A program made the translations under genes and the position numbers. The notes beneath the pieces are model-generated. The model had not been told where the DNA came from. It did not search any database and saw only the letters and a list, made by a program, of their open reading frames with translations. Positions 48,643 through 60,206 of a stretch of 64,000 nucleotides of DNA are shown piece after piece; position 1 is the first letter of the stretch, and each line of letters begins with the position of its first letter. The stretch is from assembly GCA_902606585.1 (NCBI GenBank), contig CACLGX010000004.1:1-64000 (forward strand). The letters are read 5' to 3'. Source of the DNA: Paracoccaceae bacterium (lineage in GTDB: Bacteria > Pseudomonadota > Alphaproteobacteria > Rhodobacterales > Rhodobacteraceae).

Positions 48643-48958
48643 TCCAAATTACAAATTTGAATATGCCTCTCTTCAGAGGCATTTTTTATTTTAAAAGAGA
48701 TTCTTTTTAATTTTTTTTCGAGTCAAGTAATAAGTTGTGTTGAAACTTCTTGTATCAAGTTGTTACCGTATATTAGCGATTCACCGCGTCTGGGGGGACA
48801 ATAATTTTTAACGCTTGAAACAACAGCATGAAATTTTGTCTTTCATGAATTGGGCGAAAATATTTTTGACCCTTAAAATGTTTCTCAGAAGATGTGAGTC
48901 AGGGAAATTTCAGGTCATTAAATTGAACTGATGGTTTTTATGAATTTAGGACTTAAAA
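48643..48958 (+). promoter_or_regulatory. dnaA upstream region with four GANTC sites
   Basis: This 316-base gap contains the rpsT terminator and then about 270 bases before dnaA. Four GANTC sites occur at 48699-48703, 48720-48724, 48778-48782 and 48896-48900. I see no TTATCCACA DnaA box and only weak promoter matches (TATATT 48769-48774). The dnaA ribosome binding site AGGA is at 48948-48951. It looks like a methylation-responsive regulatory region rather than an origin. Confidence 0.5.
48663..48692 (+). terminator. Rho-independent terminator after rpsT
   Basis: A perfect 8-base stem ATGCCTCT (48663-48670) / AGAGGCAT (48675-48682), tetraloop CTTC, followed by a T-rich tract from 48683. This is the clearest terminator in the window and isolates dnaA from rpsT transcription. 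Confidence 0.92.
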
Positions 48959-50308
48959 ATGGATGAAAAAATATGGACCAAGTTAAAAATTTCCCTAAAA
49001 AAATCAATCGGCGAAAACAACTTTAATAATTGGTTATCACCCATTAACTTCAGCTATGTTGATGAAGACATGGCTGTGTTCACTGTGCCAACAAATTTTT
49101 TAGGCAATTACGTATCACAAAATTGGGGCGATTTGATAATAGAGCAAATTTCATCCAAAAATAATAAAATTAGTCGCATAAAATTTGAAGTAGATACAAA
49201 ATCGAACAACTTTGGAAATTCCCAACCTTCTGCGCCTGCTCACATTAATGTTCAAAAAGATAATGAATTAGCTGGCGCACAGTTGGATAAGAGATTTACA
49301 TTTGATGCTTTTGTTGTTGGCAAACCAAATGAATTGGCTCATGCAGCAGCTAGACGCGTTGCTGAAGCCGGTGATGTGAGTTTTAATCCACTTTTTCTTT
49401 ATGGAGGCGTTGGCTTAGGAAAGACTCATTTAATGCATGCTATAGCTTGGGAGCTTAGTAACCGCCGGCCAGATATAAATGTACTGTATTTGTCCGCAGA
49501 ACAATTCATGTATAGATTTGTTCAAGCTCTAAGAGAGCGAAAAATGATGGATTTCAAACAACTGTTTCGGTCCGTAGATATTTTAATGGTTGACGATGTT
49601 CAGTTTATTGCAGGTAAAGGAAGCACCCAAGAAGAGTTTTTTCATACTTTCAATGCATTGGTTGATCAAAGCAAACAAATAATCATCTCAGGCGATCGTG
49701 CGCCCGGTGAAATTAAAGATTTAGAAGACAGAATTAAAAGTAGACTACAGTCGGGTTTAGTTGTTGATTTGCACCCAACTGACTACGAGCTGCGCTTAGG
49801 CATTCTACAATCAAAAGTTGAACGTCAAAAACAGCAATACCCAGAGCTGAGTATAGATAATAACGTTTTAGAATTTCTTGCTCTCCGGATTTCAACAAAT
49901 GTCCGGGTCTTAGAGGGTGCTCTAACGAGATTATTTGCATTTGCCTCACTTATTGGGCGGCATATTACCCTCGAGGTGGCACAGGATTGTCTTGCTGATG
50001 TACTTCGAGCATCTGAAAGAAAGATAACGGTTGAAGAGATTCAACGCAAAGTATCAGAGCATTATAATATCAGGCTATCGGATATGATAGGCCCTAAACG
50101 TCTTCGAACCTATGCTAGACCTAGACAAATAGCGATGTTTCTAAGCAAGCAACTAACTAGTCGTAGCCTACCAGAAATTGGTCGTCGGTTTGGTGGCAGA
50201 GATCATACAACAGTAATGCATGGCGTAAGGCGAATAGAAGAGCTAAGAGCACAAGATGGACAGATCGCTGAAGATTTAGAAATGCTTAGAAGAGCACTAG
50301 AAGCATAA
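48959..50308 (+). CDS. dnaA: Chromosomal replication initiator DnaA
   Basis: DnaA of 449 residues. Domain I (about 1-80) is followed by a short linker, the AAA+ domain with Walker A GGVGLGKTHLMHA and Walker B LMVDDVQFI, and C-terminal domain IV with the DnaA-box-binding helix GRRFGGRDHTTVMHGVRR. It melts the origin and recruits the helicase. ATP-bound DnaA also regulates genes, but no DnaA box was found near its own promoter. dnaN follows after 135 bases. Confidence 0.98.
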   Translation: MDEKIWTKLKISLKKSIGENNFNNWLSPINFSYVDEDMAVFTVPTNFLGNYVSQNWGDLIIEQISSKNNKISRIKFEVDTKSNNFGNSQPSAPAHINVQKDNELAGAQLDKRFTFDAFVVGKPNELAHAAARRVAEAGDVSFNPLFLYGGVGLGKTHLMHAIAWELSNRRPDINVLYLSAEQFMYRFVQALRERKMMDFKQLFRSVDILMVDDVQFIAGKGSTQEEFFHTFNALVDQSKQIIISGDRAPGEIKDLEDRIKSRLQSGLVVDLHPTDYELRLGILQSKVERQKQQYPELSIDNNVLEFLALRISTNVRVLEGALTRLFAFASLIGRHITLEVAQDCLADVLRASERKITVEEIQRKVSEHYNIRLSDMIGPKRLRTYARPRQIAMFLSKQLTSRSLPEIGRRFGGRDHTTVMHGVRRIEELRAQDGQIAEDLEMLRRALEA

Positions 50309-50390
50309 ATCATAATAAATAAATACATTTATTTTAAAAAAAATTAAGATACCCTAACAACATAAATTTTATCTCTAACGAAAACTTGCG

Positions 50391-50419
50391 TTGACTGGAT
50401 GTTTTAGTACATTATCCTT
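50391..50419 (+). promoter_or_regulatory. AT-rich dnaA-dnaN gap with weak promoter
   Basis: The 135-base gap between dnaA and dnaN is very AT-rich. It has a perfect A/T inverted repeat AAATAAAT/ATTTATTT at 50317-50334 and a -35-like TTGACT at 50391-50396 with only poor -10 matches nearby. The ribosome binding site of dnaN is GAGGAG, just before ATG 50444. Confidence 0.35.
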
Positions 50420-50443
50420 CGTTTCAGTAAGAGGAGCAACATA

Positions 50444-51562
50444 ATGAAGTTGAGCGTAGAACGAAGCTATTTATTAAAAGCAATTTCACAGGCTCAGTCA
50501 GTTGTTGAGCGCAGAAATACAATCCCTATTTTGTCAAATGTGTTAATTGAAGCAGACGGCGATACCGCCAAATTTCGTGCTACCGATCTAGATATTGAAG
50601 TTGTTGACAAAGCTCCAGCTCAAATTGAACAGCCAGGCTCAATAACAGTTTCTGCCATAACTTTGCATGAGATTGTTCGAAAGTTACCTGACGGAGCCCT
50701 TGTAACTTTAACGGGTGATACCGATAAAGGTCGTTTGACTGTTGAGGCTGGCAGATCAAACTTTTCGCTAGCTACATTGCCTAAGGAAGACTTTCCAATA
50801 ATGGCTAGCTCAGAATATTCATCGAATTTTACTGCAAAGGCTTCTCTGTTGAGACGATTATTTGATAAGTCAAAATTTGCTATCTCAACAGAAGAAACAA
50901 GATATTACCTGAATGGTGTATACATGCACATTGCATCATCTGATGGTGGTGAGGTCCTTCGATGTGTAGCTACTGACGGTCACAGACTTGCAAGAATTGA
51001 CTCGGACTTGCCTGAAGGCGCCTCAGATATGCCTGGCGTGATAGTGCCAAGAAAAACCGTCGGAGAATTACGCAAGTTACTTGATGATGATGAACTTAAA
51101 ATTGCTGTTTCTGTATCAGAAACAAAAATTAGATTTGCCACTCCAGAAATAACATTAACGTCGAAAGTTATAGATGGAACTTTTCCGGACTATACTAGAG
51201 TTATACCAAATGAAAATGTAAAGCGGCTTGAAGTCGATGCTAGTGACTTTGCTAAAGCAGTAGATAGAGTTGCAACTGTTTCTTCAGAGCGATCACGAGC
51301 CGTAAAGTTATCACTGAATGAAGATAGATTGGTACTATCAGTAAATGCTCCAGATAGTGGAGCAGCAGAAGAGGAGCTTGCCGTTGCATATGGCGATGAG
51401 CCTTTAGAGATAGGTTTTAATGCTAAATATCTTTTGGAGATTGCAAGCCAAGTTGATCGAGAAAATGCTGTCTTTTTGTTCAACTCCTCAGGTGATCCTA
51501 CCTTAATGCGAGAAGGAAATGATACCAGCGCTGTTTACGTTGTTATGCCAATGCGTGTTTAA
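50444..51562 (+). CDS. dnaN: DNA polymerase III sliding clamp
   Basis: The beta clamp of 372 residues, three similar domains. Sequence features include MKLSVERSYLLKAISQAQSVVERRNTIPILSNV, GRSNFSLATLPKEDFP, and the C-terminal VYVVMPMRV typical of the clamp. It encircles DNA and tethers polymerase III and repair factors. GAGGAG is the ribosome binding site. recF follows after 43 bases. Confidence 0.98.
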   Translation: MKLSVERSYLLKAISQAQSVVERRNTIPILSNVLIEADGDTAKFRATDLDIEVVDKAPAQIEQPGSITVSAITLHEIVRKLPDGALVTLTGDTDKGRLTVEAGRSNFSLATLPKEDFPIMASSEYSSNFTAKASLLRRLFDKSKFAISTEETRYYLNGVYMHIASSDGGEVLRCVATDGHRLARIDSDLPEGASDMPGVIVPRKTVGELRKLLDDDELKIAVSVSETKIRFATPEITLTSKVIDGTFPDYTRVIPNENVKRLEVDASDFAKAVDRVATVSSERSRAVKLSLNEDRLVLSVNAPDSGAAEEELAVAYGDEPLEIGFNAKYLLEIASQVDRENAVFLFNSSGDPTLMREGNDTSAVYVVMPMRV

Positions 51563-51605
51563 ATTAAAGTTTTTTAATTTTTAAAATAAAGGGTTTGAAT
51601 AGGTC

Positions 51606-52706
51606 GTGGAACATATATCAAACCTGATCCTTTCGCATTTCCGGTCTCATAAAATTTCTAAGCTTTCACTTGATGGAAGACCTGTTGTTGTTTTTGGAAA
51701 AAATGGCACAGGTAAAACTAATATTTTAGAAGCTGTTTCGTTATTTTCACCAGGTCGAGGACTAAGGCGTGCGACCGCTGAAGATATTACACGCAACCCT
51801 GAAGCGATAGGCTGGAAAATTGAAGGTACGGTAAAAAATAGAGTCTCAGAATATGAGGTGGTTATTAGCTCTGAGAACGGTGAATCCAGACGTCTTTTTT
51901 TAGATGGAAAAAGAACTTCTGTTATGAGGCTAAGCCAAATCTTACGAATTGTGTGGCTTGTGCCGTCAATGGATAGAATATGGATAGAGGGCTCCAGCGG
52001 AAGAAGGCAATTTTTAGACAGGCTTACTTTAAGTTATTTTCCAGAACATGCAGAAACTAGTCTTTCATATGAAAAAGCAATGAGAGAAAGAAACCGCCTC
52101 TTAAAAGAGAAAATATGTAACGATCACTGGTATAATGCTCTTGAAATTGAGATGGCTAAAAGTGCAGTTTCTATCCAAAAAGCAAGATTAGAGGCTATAA
52201 AATACCTGAGCGAAGCACAAAATAATTTGACGGGAAAATTTCCTAAGGCTGAGTTGCTTTTAGACGATCCAGATCAAACTATAATCACCGACGAAGAAGA
52301 AGCTATTCAAGTTCTGAAAAATTCACGTCCAAGTGATATGATAATGGGCCGCACAAGCGTTGGTCCTCATAAGTCAGATCTTCAAGCCATTTATGAAGAC
52401 AAGTTAACTTTAGCTAAAGATTGCTCAACAGGAGAACAAAAAGCCATTTTGATATCAATAATATTAGCAAATGCTAAGTCCCTTGCAAAAATTAGTAAAG
52501 TTTCACCAATTGTCTTGCTTGATGAAGTTTCCGCACATCTCGACAAAGAAAGACAAGCAGCTTTGTACGATGAAATATGTGGACTTGGAGTTCAGGCTTG
52601 GATGACAGGAACAGGGCCCGAATTGTTTTCAGAACTTAAAAACAAAGCGCAGTTTATAGAAGTTTCAACTATTGATGGTATTTCCGAACTCTCAATTTCT
52701 AATTAA
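51606..52706 (+). CDS. recF: Recombination protein RecF
   Basis: An SMC-like ATPase of 366 residues. Walker A is FGKNGTGKTNILEA, the signature is TSVGPHKSDLQ and STGEQKAILIS, and Walker B is VLLDEVSAHLD. It helps RecOR load RecA at single-strand gaps. The start is GTG (51606) with a weak upstream site. The dnaA-dnaN-recF-gyrB order is the ancestral bacterial arrangement. Confidence 0.95.
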   Translation: MEHISNLILSHFRSHKISKLSLDGRPVVVFGKNGTGKTNILEAVSLFSPGRGLRRATAEDITRNPEAIGWKIEGTVKNRVSEYEVVISSENGESRRLFLDGKRTSVMRLSQILRIVWLVPSMDRIWIEGSSGRRQFLDRLTLSYFPEHAETSLSYEKAMRERNRLLKEKICNDHWYNALEIEMAKSAVSIQKARLEAIKYLSEAQNNLTGKFPKAELLLDDPDQTIITDEEEAIQVLKNSRPSDMIMGRTSVGPHKSDLQAIYEDKLTLAKDCSTGEQKAILISIILANAKSLAKISKVSPIVLLDEVSAHLDKERQAALYDEICGLGVQAWMTGTGPELFSELKNKAQFIEVSTIDGISELSISN

Positions 52707-52781
52707 TAACCCAGAACAACTAAAGAAATCCAAATAGTACACATTTTTAGCCTAATGTAGGTACTAAATGTAGTGAAATGC

Positions 52782-52810
52782 GTGACATATGCTACCATAA
52801 ATCGTATAGT
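52782..52810 (+). promoter_or_regulatory. Promoter of gyrB
   Basis: GTGACA (52782-52787) and TATAGT (52805-52810) are separated by exactly 17 bases, a good housekeeping-sigma promoter. Transcription would start near 52817, giving a leader of about 19 bases to the ATG 52836. gyrB may thus be transcribed separately from recF. Confidence 0.65.
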
Positions 52811-52823
52811 ATTAGAAAATTAA

Positions 52824-55253
<2,430 letters not shown>

Positions 55254-55267
55254 GTATGAATTTCTTT

Positions 55268-56314
55268 TTAAGCTGCGTTTCTCATAATTTCTAAAAATTT
55301 GTCTATGTCTTTTAATGAGCGACTCCAGTCTACTACAAAACGAGCCACTACTGGTGTATCATCACTGACCCCATCTATCTCAGACCAAGTATAATACTCT
55401 AAACCTTCAGCATATGCCTTTCTATGCATATATGCTGGCATTTTGACAAAAATTAAATTTGCCTTTGGTTCAACTAAAAACTCAACTTTTTTAATTTCCC
55501 TTAATCCCGCTATAAGTCGCGCAGCAGCTTTATTTGCTTTCCCTGCTAATTCTATCCACAAATCATTTTGCAAATAGGCCAACATTTGAGCAGAAAGATA
55601 ACGGTGCTTAGAAAATAAGTGGGCCGATCTTTTTCTTCGTAACTCAAACTCCCAAGCTTTTTGGGGATCAAAAAATATGACACCCTCCGCGCCCATCAAG
55701 CCATTTTTTGTACCGCCGAAGCTCACAACATCAACTCCAGCTTTCCAAGTCATTTCTGCAGCGGTACATTCAAGTGAGACTAGTGCATTTGCAAACCGCG
55801 CACCATCCATATGAACTGGCAAATCAAATTCCTTAGCAATTTTAGTAAGTTCCTTAATTTCATTTAATGTGTAAACTTGTCCTTTTTCTGTAATTTGGGT
55901 GATTGATATCGGGCCTCTTTGTGGGCCATGCACACCTCTGGACTCTTCAGCTTGTATTGATTCCCTTAATTCTTTTGGGTTTATTTTATCGCTATTGCCA
56001 ACAAGAGTTAGTTTCGCTCCAGAAAAAAACTCAGGTGCATTACATTCATCCTCGTGTATATGTGAAACAGGACTACAAAAAATCGTTTGCCAAGGCTCGC
56101 ATAAGGTCGAAAGCGCAAGTGAGTTAGCTGCAGTTCCAGTTGCAACCAAATAAACTGCTGCCTCAGGAGCCTCAAATGCCTTTTGGATCATATGCCGAAC
56201 TTTTGTCATTTGACTATCTTCGCCATAGCTAGGCTGGTAACCTTTGTTCGCTTCAGCTAGAGCATCCAGGACCTGCTGAGGAACTGGGCTGTAGTTATCA
56301 GATGAAAAAATCAT
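55268..56314 (-). CDS. ltaE: Low-specificity L-threonine aldolase
   Basis: A PLP enzyme of 348 residues. The Schiff-base lysine is Lys203 in FGGTKNGLMG, and VHMDGARFANAL contributes the pyridine Asp. It cleaves threonine and allo-threonine to glycine and acetaldehyde. It is the distal gene in the minus-strand group after ribF and YcgN, adjoining the YcgN stop. Confidence 0.93.
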   Translation of the reverse strand: MIFSSDNYSPVPQQVLDALAEANKGYQPSYGEDSQMTKVRHMIQKAFEAPEAAVYLVATGTAANSLALSTLCEPWQTIFCSPVSHIHEDECNAPEFFSGAKLTLVGNSDKINPKELRESIQAEESRGVHGPQRGPISITQITEKGQVYTLNEIKELTKIAKEFDLPVHMDGARFANALVSLECTAAEMTWKAGVDVVSFGGTKNGLMGAEGVIFFDPQKAWEFELRRKRSAHLFSKHRYLSAQMLAYLQNDLWIELAGKANKAAARLIAGLREIKKVEFLVEPKANLIFVKMPAYMHRKAYAEGLEYYTWSEIDGVSDDTPVVARFVVDWSRSLKDIDKFLEIMRNAA

Positions 56315-56785
56315 CTAAACCTCTTCTTCCCATAAATAATCTTCCCATTCATCCTCGTTTACTTCAAATTCTGCAATAGTTTTATTTTGCACTGAAACAT
56401 TTGCATCATGAACAGAATTTGACGTTCCAGAAATGAGTGGATGCCAATTATATAGCTCTTGTCCTTTCCAGACTAGATAATAAGCGCAAGTTTTAGGCAA
56501 CCAATATGCATGTTCACTGATATTTTTTGGAGTAAGCACTATACATTCAGGCACAAATTGATGACGGATTGAGTACTGGCTGCATTTGCAGCTTTCATTA
56601 TCAAGTAACCTACATGCTATCGTTGTGTAGTGGATCTCATCAGTTTCATCGTTTTCCAGTTTATTGAGGCAACACTTTCCACACCCATCGCAAAGGGCTT
56701 CCCATTCTACTTTGGACATCTCAGACATTTGTTTATTTTTCCAGAATCCCTGCTGAATCCCTTCTTTTTGTGAACGGTTTTTCAT
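56315..56785 (-). CDS. YcgN family cysteine-cluster protein
   Basis: A UPF0260/YcgN-type protein of 156 residues with CDGCGKCCLNK and later CRLLDNESCKCSQY, four to five conserved cysteine-containing positions of the zinc or iron-sulfur-binding family. The first ATG (56785) is needed to keep the FWKNKQMSEMSKVEWEALC N-terminus, which is conserved. It overlaps the ribF stop by 4 bases (ATGA). Function is unknown. Confidence 0.9.
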   Translation of the reverse strand: MKNRSQKEGIQQGFWKNKQMSEMSKVEWEALCDGCGKCCLNKLENDETDEIHYTTIACRLLDNESCKCSQYSIRHQFVPECIVLTPKNISEHAYWLPKTCAYYLVWKGQELYNWHPLISGTSNSVHDANVSVQNKTIAEFEVNEDEWEDYLWEEEV

Positions 56786-57723
56786 TTCAGGCTCTTCAGT
56801 AATTCTTTTGCTTTTAGGCTATCCTGATCCATTTGGACTATAAGGTTTTCTAGCGAGTCAAATTTTATTTCAGGACGCATAAAATCTACTAGTGCAACTG
56901 AAAGAGTAGCGCCATATAGATCACCGGAAAAGTCAAAGATAAATGTCTCCAAATTAGGAGTATTTTCACCAAACATTGGTCGCACACCCAGACTTGCAAC
57001 GCCATTATAACAACCAACATGCTCTCCGTTCAACACATCTACTAAGACTGCATATACCCCTAAATTTGGTAAATGAAGCCCATCCAAAGACATATTAGCT
57101 GTAGGATATCCAAGTTCCCGGCCCCGTTGCTCACCCCCTATCACGACACCTTCTATCCTATGCCAATGTCCTAATTGTTTTGCAGCATCCTTTGGCCGCC
57201 CTTCGGCTAAAGCTGTTCTTATTGAAGTGCTAGACACTTGGCCTGTTTCAGTTTCCATTAGGTTAGCTATTGTTACCTCAAAACCCATAGAGCTGCCTAA
57301 TGAAATTAAATCTTTAACTGTCCCTGACCGACCTTTACCGAAGCAAAAATCTTCCCCAACAACAAGATGACGCAAACCTAGACCTTTACTTATAACCTGG
57401 TCAGCAAACTCAAATGGAGTTAGAGAGGACAACGTTTTGTTAAAATTCAGCTCATACAGCTTTTCAACATTCAATTTATTTAAATACGTTGCTTTTGCAT
57501 CAGAGCTCATTAAACGAAAATTCGGGCCCTCTGGAAAAAAGTATGATCTTGGATGAGGTTCAAAGGTCAAAATGCCCAACGGGGATTTATTTTTAAGGCC
57601 CCATAGTCGCGCTATTTCTATAACATGCTGGTGCCCTATGTGAACGCCATCAAAGTTCCCAACAGCGACGCTAGCTCCCTTGTCACTTGGTTTAACAAAT
57701 TGATAATCACGAATAATCCTCAT
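56782..57723 (-). CDS. ribF: Bifunctional riboflavin kinase/FMN adenylyltransferase
   Basis: A protein of 313 residues. The N-terminal FMN adenylyltransferase domain has AVGNFDGVHIGHQ and VVGEDFCFGKGRSG, STSIRTAL; the C-terminal kinase has RGRELGYPTANM and GVYAV. It makes FMN and FAD from riboflavin. ATG 57723 is chosen; a GTG three codons upstream is possible. It is followed downstream by the coupled YcgN gene and preceded by a MaoC gene. Confidence 0.95.
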   Translation of the reverse strand: MRIIRDYQFVKPSDKGASVAVGNFDGVHIGHQHVIEIARLWGLKNKSPLGILTFEPHPRSYFFPEGPNFRLMSSDAKATYLNKLNVEKLYELNFNKTLSSLTPFEFADQVISKGLGLRHLVVGEDFCFGKGRSGTVKDLISLGSSMGFEVTIANLMETETGQVSSTSIRTALAEGRPKDAAKQLGHWHRIEGVVIGGEQRGRELGYPTANMSLDGLHLPNLGVYAVLVDVLNGEHVGCYNGVASLGVRPMFGENTPNLETFIFDFSGDLYGATLSVALVDFMRPEIKFDSLENLIVQMDQDSLKAKELLKSLK

Positions 57724-57784
57724 GATTTTCACGTATCTCGCAAATCATTGTAAAACAAGTTTGAATTTATTTAATCATTCGAAT

Positions 57785-58228
57785 TCAGTCAAACTTTCTA
57801 CTTGGAGCTAGGACCATCGCCTCCCCAACCAATACGTTTTTCCCATTTACTTCACAACGACAATCCAACTTAACTCGGCGCTTATCAATTACCATATCTA
57901 CGACCCGAACTTCGGCATGAACTAGATCCCCAGGTCTTACAGGAGCTAAAAATTTTAAGTTCTGGCTCATATATATAGTGCCATGGCCAGGAAGCTGCTC
58001 TCCTATTACTGCAGAAATTAATCCCGCAGTTAACATACCATGAGCTATTCTTCCTTCAAAAATTGTATCCCTTGCATAATCATCGTCTAGATGAACCGGG
58101 TTATGATCTGTTGAGATTTCTGCAAATTGTTCAATATCTCTATCGGTTATGATTTTCCGAATATACCGAGTCATACCCATTTCGATATCTTCTATACATA
58201 TTGTTCCTCGCGGATTATTATCTAGCAT
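57785..58228 (-). CDS. MaoC family (R)-specific enoyl-CoA hydratase-like protein
   Basis: A single hotdog of 147 residues with the signature FAEISTDHNPVHLDDDYA and GRIAHGMLTAGL, where Asp and His form the catalytic dyad, and NLKFLAPVRPGD. It is closer to PhaJ-like hydratases than the 87-599 protein and is a different paralogue. Its position between ribF and a HAD phosphatase is commonly seen in this order; the substrate is unknown. Confidence 0.89.
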   Translation of the reverse strand: MLDNNPRGTICIEDIEMGMTRYIRKIITDRDIEQFAEISTDHNPVHLDDDYARDTIFEGRIAHGMLTAGLISAVIGEQLPGHGTIYMSQNLKFLAPVRPGDLVHAEVRVVDMVIDKRRVKLDCRCEVNGKNVLVGEAMVLAPSRKFD

Positions 58229-58321
58229 AAGAACTTCACCAATAAGTAATTTTCGTTAATAAAAGAGCTTTTAAATGAAATATAATTACTTGGCAACCGC
58301 AGTATTTTGCTTTGTTCAATG

Positions 58322-59194
58322 TTATCTTAAATACCCAATAGAATAGGCTGGGTTAAGTTTTTGCTCTTTTAGATAATGCTCTAGTAGCCCTTGGTCTGGT
58401 TGGTCTTTAGTCCCAGTTTCTAATGCAGCTAAACCTCCAGTAATAAATAAACTATCAATGCCTTCTTTTACAGCACCTAGAATGTCTGTTGTTATTCCAT
58501 CCCCAATAGCCAGAATACGGTCATCGTTTATTTGAAACCCGCTAGAAGAAAGTCGCTGTCTAGCTAAGTCGTATATAGGTTGAAATGGTTTTCCAAAATA
58601 TAAACTCTCCCCCCCCAGATCAGTATATATTTTAGCCAAAGCGCCAGCACACCATTCTCTAACGCTTCCTCTATCAACGATAATATCTGGATTTGCACAA
58701 AGAAGCTTTAAACCCCGCTTTTTGGCAAACTCAAAGTCGGAAAAATAAACATCGAGATTTTCTAGACTGTTAAAAGGTCCAGTACAAACAATTCCCTCTG
58801 CTTCATCTATTGGTACGCGCTCAATATTGACCGGATTTTTTACGACGTTAAGTGGCTCAAAAAAATTTTCTTCATACGGCGTTCCGATAAAATAAATTTT
58901 ATTTCCAACAACACCCTGAAACATTGCCATTCTTGCACTGTCACCAGATGTAGCTATTAGATCCCAAGCCTCAGGATCAACTCCAAATTTTATTAACTGC
59001 TTTTCAACGCCAGACCGCGGCCGAGGAGAGTTGGTTACCAAAACGACTTTACCACCTTTGGCCCTATATTTTTTTAAGGAGTCGTTGGCACTCGTATATG
59101 CTTTAACGCCATTATGTACGCACCCCCATAAATCGACGAACAAAGCATCGTACCTATCAGAAACGTCATCTAATGATTTTATCACTACTGTCAA
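58322..59194 (-). CDS. TIGR01459-type HAD phosphatase (NagD-like)
   Basis: A class IIA HAD hydrolase of 290 residues. The nucleophile motif is FVDLWGCVHNG, the second motif VTNSPRPRSG, and the late motif AIGDGITTDILGAVKEG binds Mg. The start is TTG at 59194 with AGGACGG upstream. The family is restricted and of unknown substrate. Proximity to ribF invites a role with flavin phosphates. A run of eight G is present on the coding strand (58609-58616, within LGGES). Confidence 0.86.
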   Translation of the reverse strand: MTVVIKSLDDVSDRYDALFVDLWGCVHNGVKAYTSANDSLKKYRAKGGKVVLVTNSPRPRSGVEKQLIKFGVDPEAWDLIATSGDSARMAMFQGVVGNKIYFIGTPYEENFFEPLNVVKNPVNIERVPIDEAEGIVCTGPFNSLENLDVYFSDFEFAKKRGLKLLCANPDIIVDRGSVREWCAGALAKIYTDLGGESLYFGKPFQPIYDLARQRLSSSGFQINDDRILAIGDGITTDILGAVKEGIDSLFITGGLAALETGTKDQPDQGLLEHYLKEQKLNPAYSIGYLR

Positions 59195-59213
59195 AGAACC
59201 GTCCTGAAAAGTT

Positions 59214-60134
59214 CTAGATCTTTAAATTCGGTATTATCTGCTTTTTACGACTTACCACACCAGGCAGGAGCACCGAATCATCAGACACACTCACACCAAA
59301 GGATTTTTCAGCCACTTTTTTAACATTTTTGTTAGGTACAAATAGGGTAGATTCTTCTTTCAGTATATCAACAACAAAAAATAACACATGGTCGACGGAG
59401 TCTTCCGCACATACGGTTTCCATTGTCTCTATTAAACTTTTTTTTCTTCTAAATATCATATCTGGCTCTGTTGTTTCCAGAACTGATACACGAAACGTCA
59501 AATCGGCTATCGAGTATTTTTTCGAGTCCATTCTGAGCAGATCTGAATCTGAAAAATCGGAAATATCTGATTTTGCCCGAAATAATTCGGACGCGTAATT
59601 TGATACATCAATTTTTAATTCTTTAGCTAGCCACTCCGCAACTTGACGATCTCTACTGGTAGTAGTTGGACTTCGGAATTCTAAAGTATCCGATATTATA
59701 CAGGATAAAGCCAAGCCCTTTATGGGATCTGGCATGTCTGACACATCGTCACCCATCAAATCAAACATTATTGTCGCCGTACAAGCTACAGGCCTAATCG
59801 TTATATCAATAGGACCAGATGTTTCTAATCCACCAACTAATTTATGATGATCAATTATTCCCTGAATATCTGCATCATTGATATTTTCTGGCAGTTCGGC
59901 AGGGTTATTAGTATCTACAATAATTACACTTTCGCCTTTATTAATATTGTTTATTATCAATGGCTTCTCGAAACCCCAGTGATCTAGCACAAACAAAGCT
60001 TCTGTATTTGGCTCACCCAACAATTTAGGGACCGCAGACAATCCTTTTTTTTCTTTTAAATACCATGCCCATATTATTGGCGACCCGGTTGAGTCAGTGT
60101 CAGGAGACTGATGTCCAAAAACCTGCAAGTCCAT
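59214..60134 (-). CDS. ppaC: Manganese-dependent inorganic pyrophosphatase
   Basis: A DHH-family enzyme of 306 residues, standard length. The metal-binding signature is FGHQSPDTDSTGS with His8, Asp12 and Asp14, followed by VDTNNPAELP and DHHKLVGG; the C-terminal DHHA2 domain has VLPGVVSRKKQIIP. It hydrolyses pyrophosphate. It precedes the HAD gene by 19 bases on the same strand. Confidence 0.95.
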   Translation of the reverse strand: MDLQVFGHQSPDTDSTGSPIIWAWYLKEKKGLSAVPKLLGEPNTEALFVLDHWGFEKPLIINNINKGESVIIVDTNNPAELPENINDADIQGIIDHHKLVGGLETSGPIDITIRPVACTATIMFDLMGDDVSDMPDPIKGLALSCIISDTLEFRSPTTTSRDRQVAEWLAKELKIDVSNYASELFRAKSDISDFSDSDLLRMDSKKYSIADLTFRVSVLETTEPDMIFRRKKSLIETMETVCAEDSVDHVLFFVVDILKEESTLFVPNKNVKKVAEKSFGVSVSDDSVLLPGVVSRKKQIIPNLKI

Positions 60135-60206
60135 TTTTATACCTTTTTAAAAACTAATCGACCGCCTTATAAGCATCTTTAAAATGCTTGTCACGCATAA
60201 GAAAGA

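Noticed and set aside
50317..50334. AAATAAAT/ATTTATTT inverted repeat as dnaA terminator or origin unwinding element
   Set aside because: It has only A:T pairs and no T-run, and there are no DnaA boxes beside it.
48643..50443. Replication origin at or beside dnaA
   Set aside because: I found no TTATCCACA-type boxes in the gaps on either side of dnaA. In many alphaproteobacteria the origin lies elsewhere, often near hemE. GC-skew calculation would decide.
55552..55560. DnaA-box-like CTATCCACA inside ltaE
   Set aside because: A single one-mismatch match within coding sequence, without a cluster, is expected by chance.
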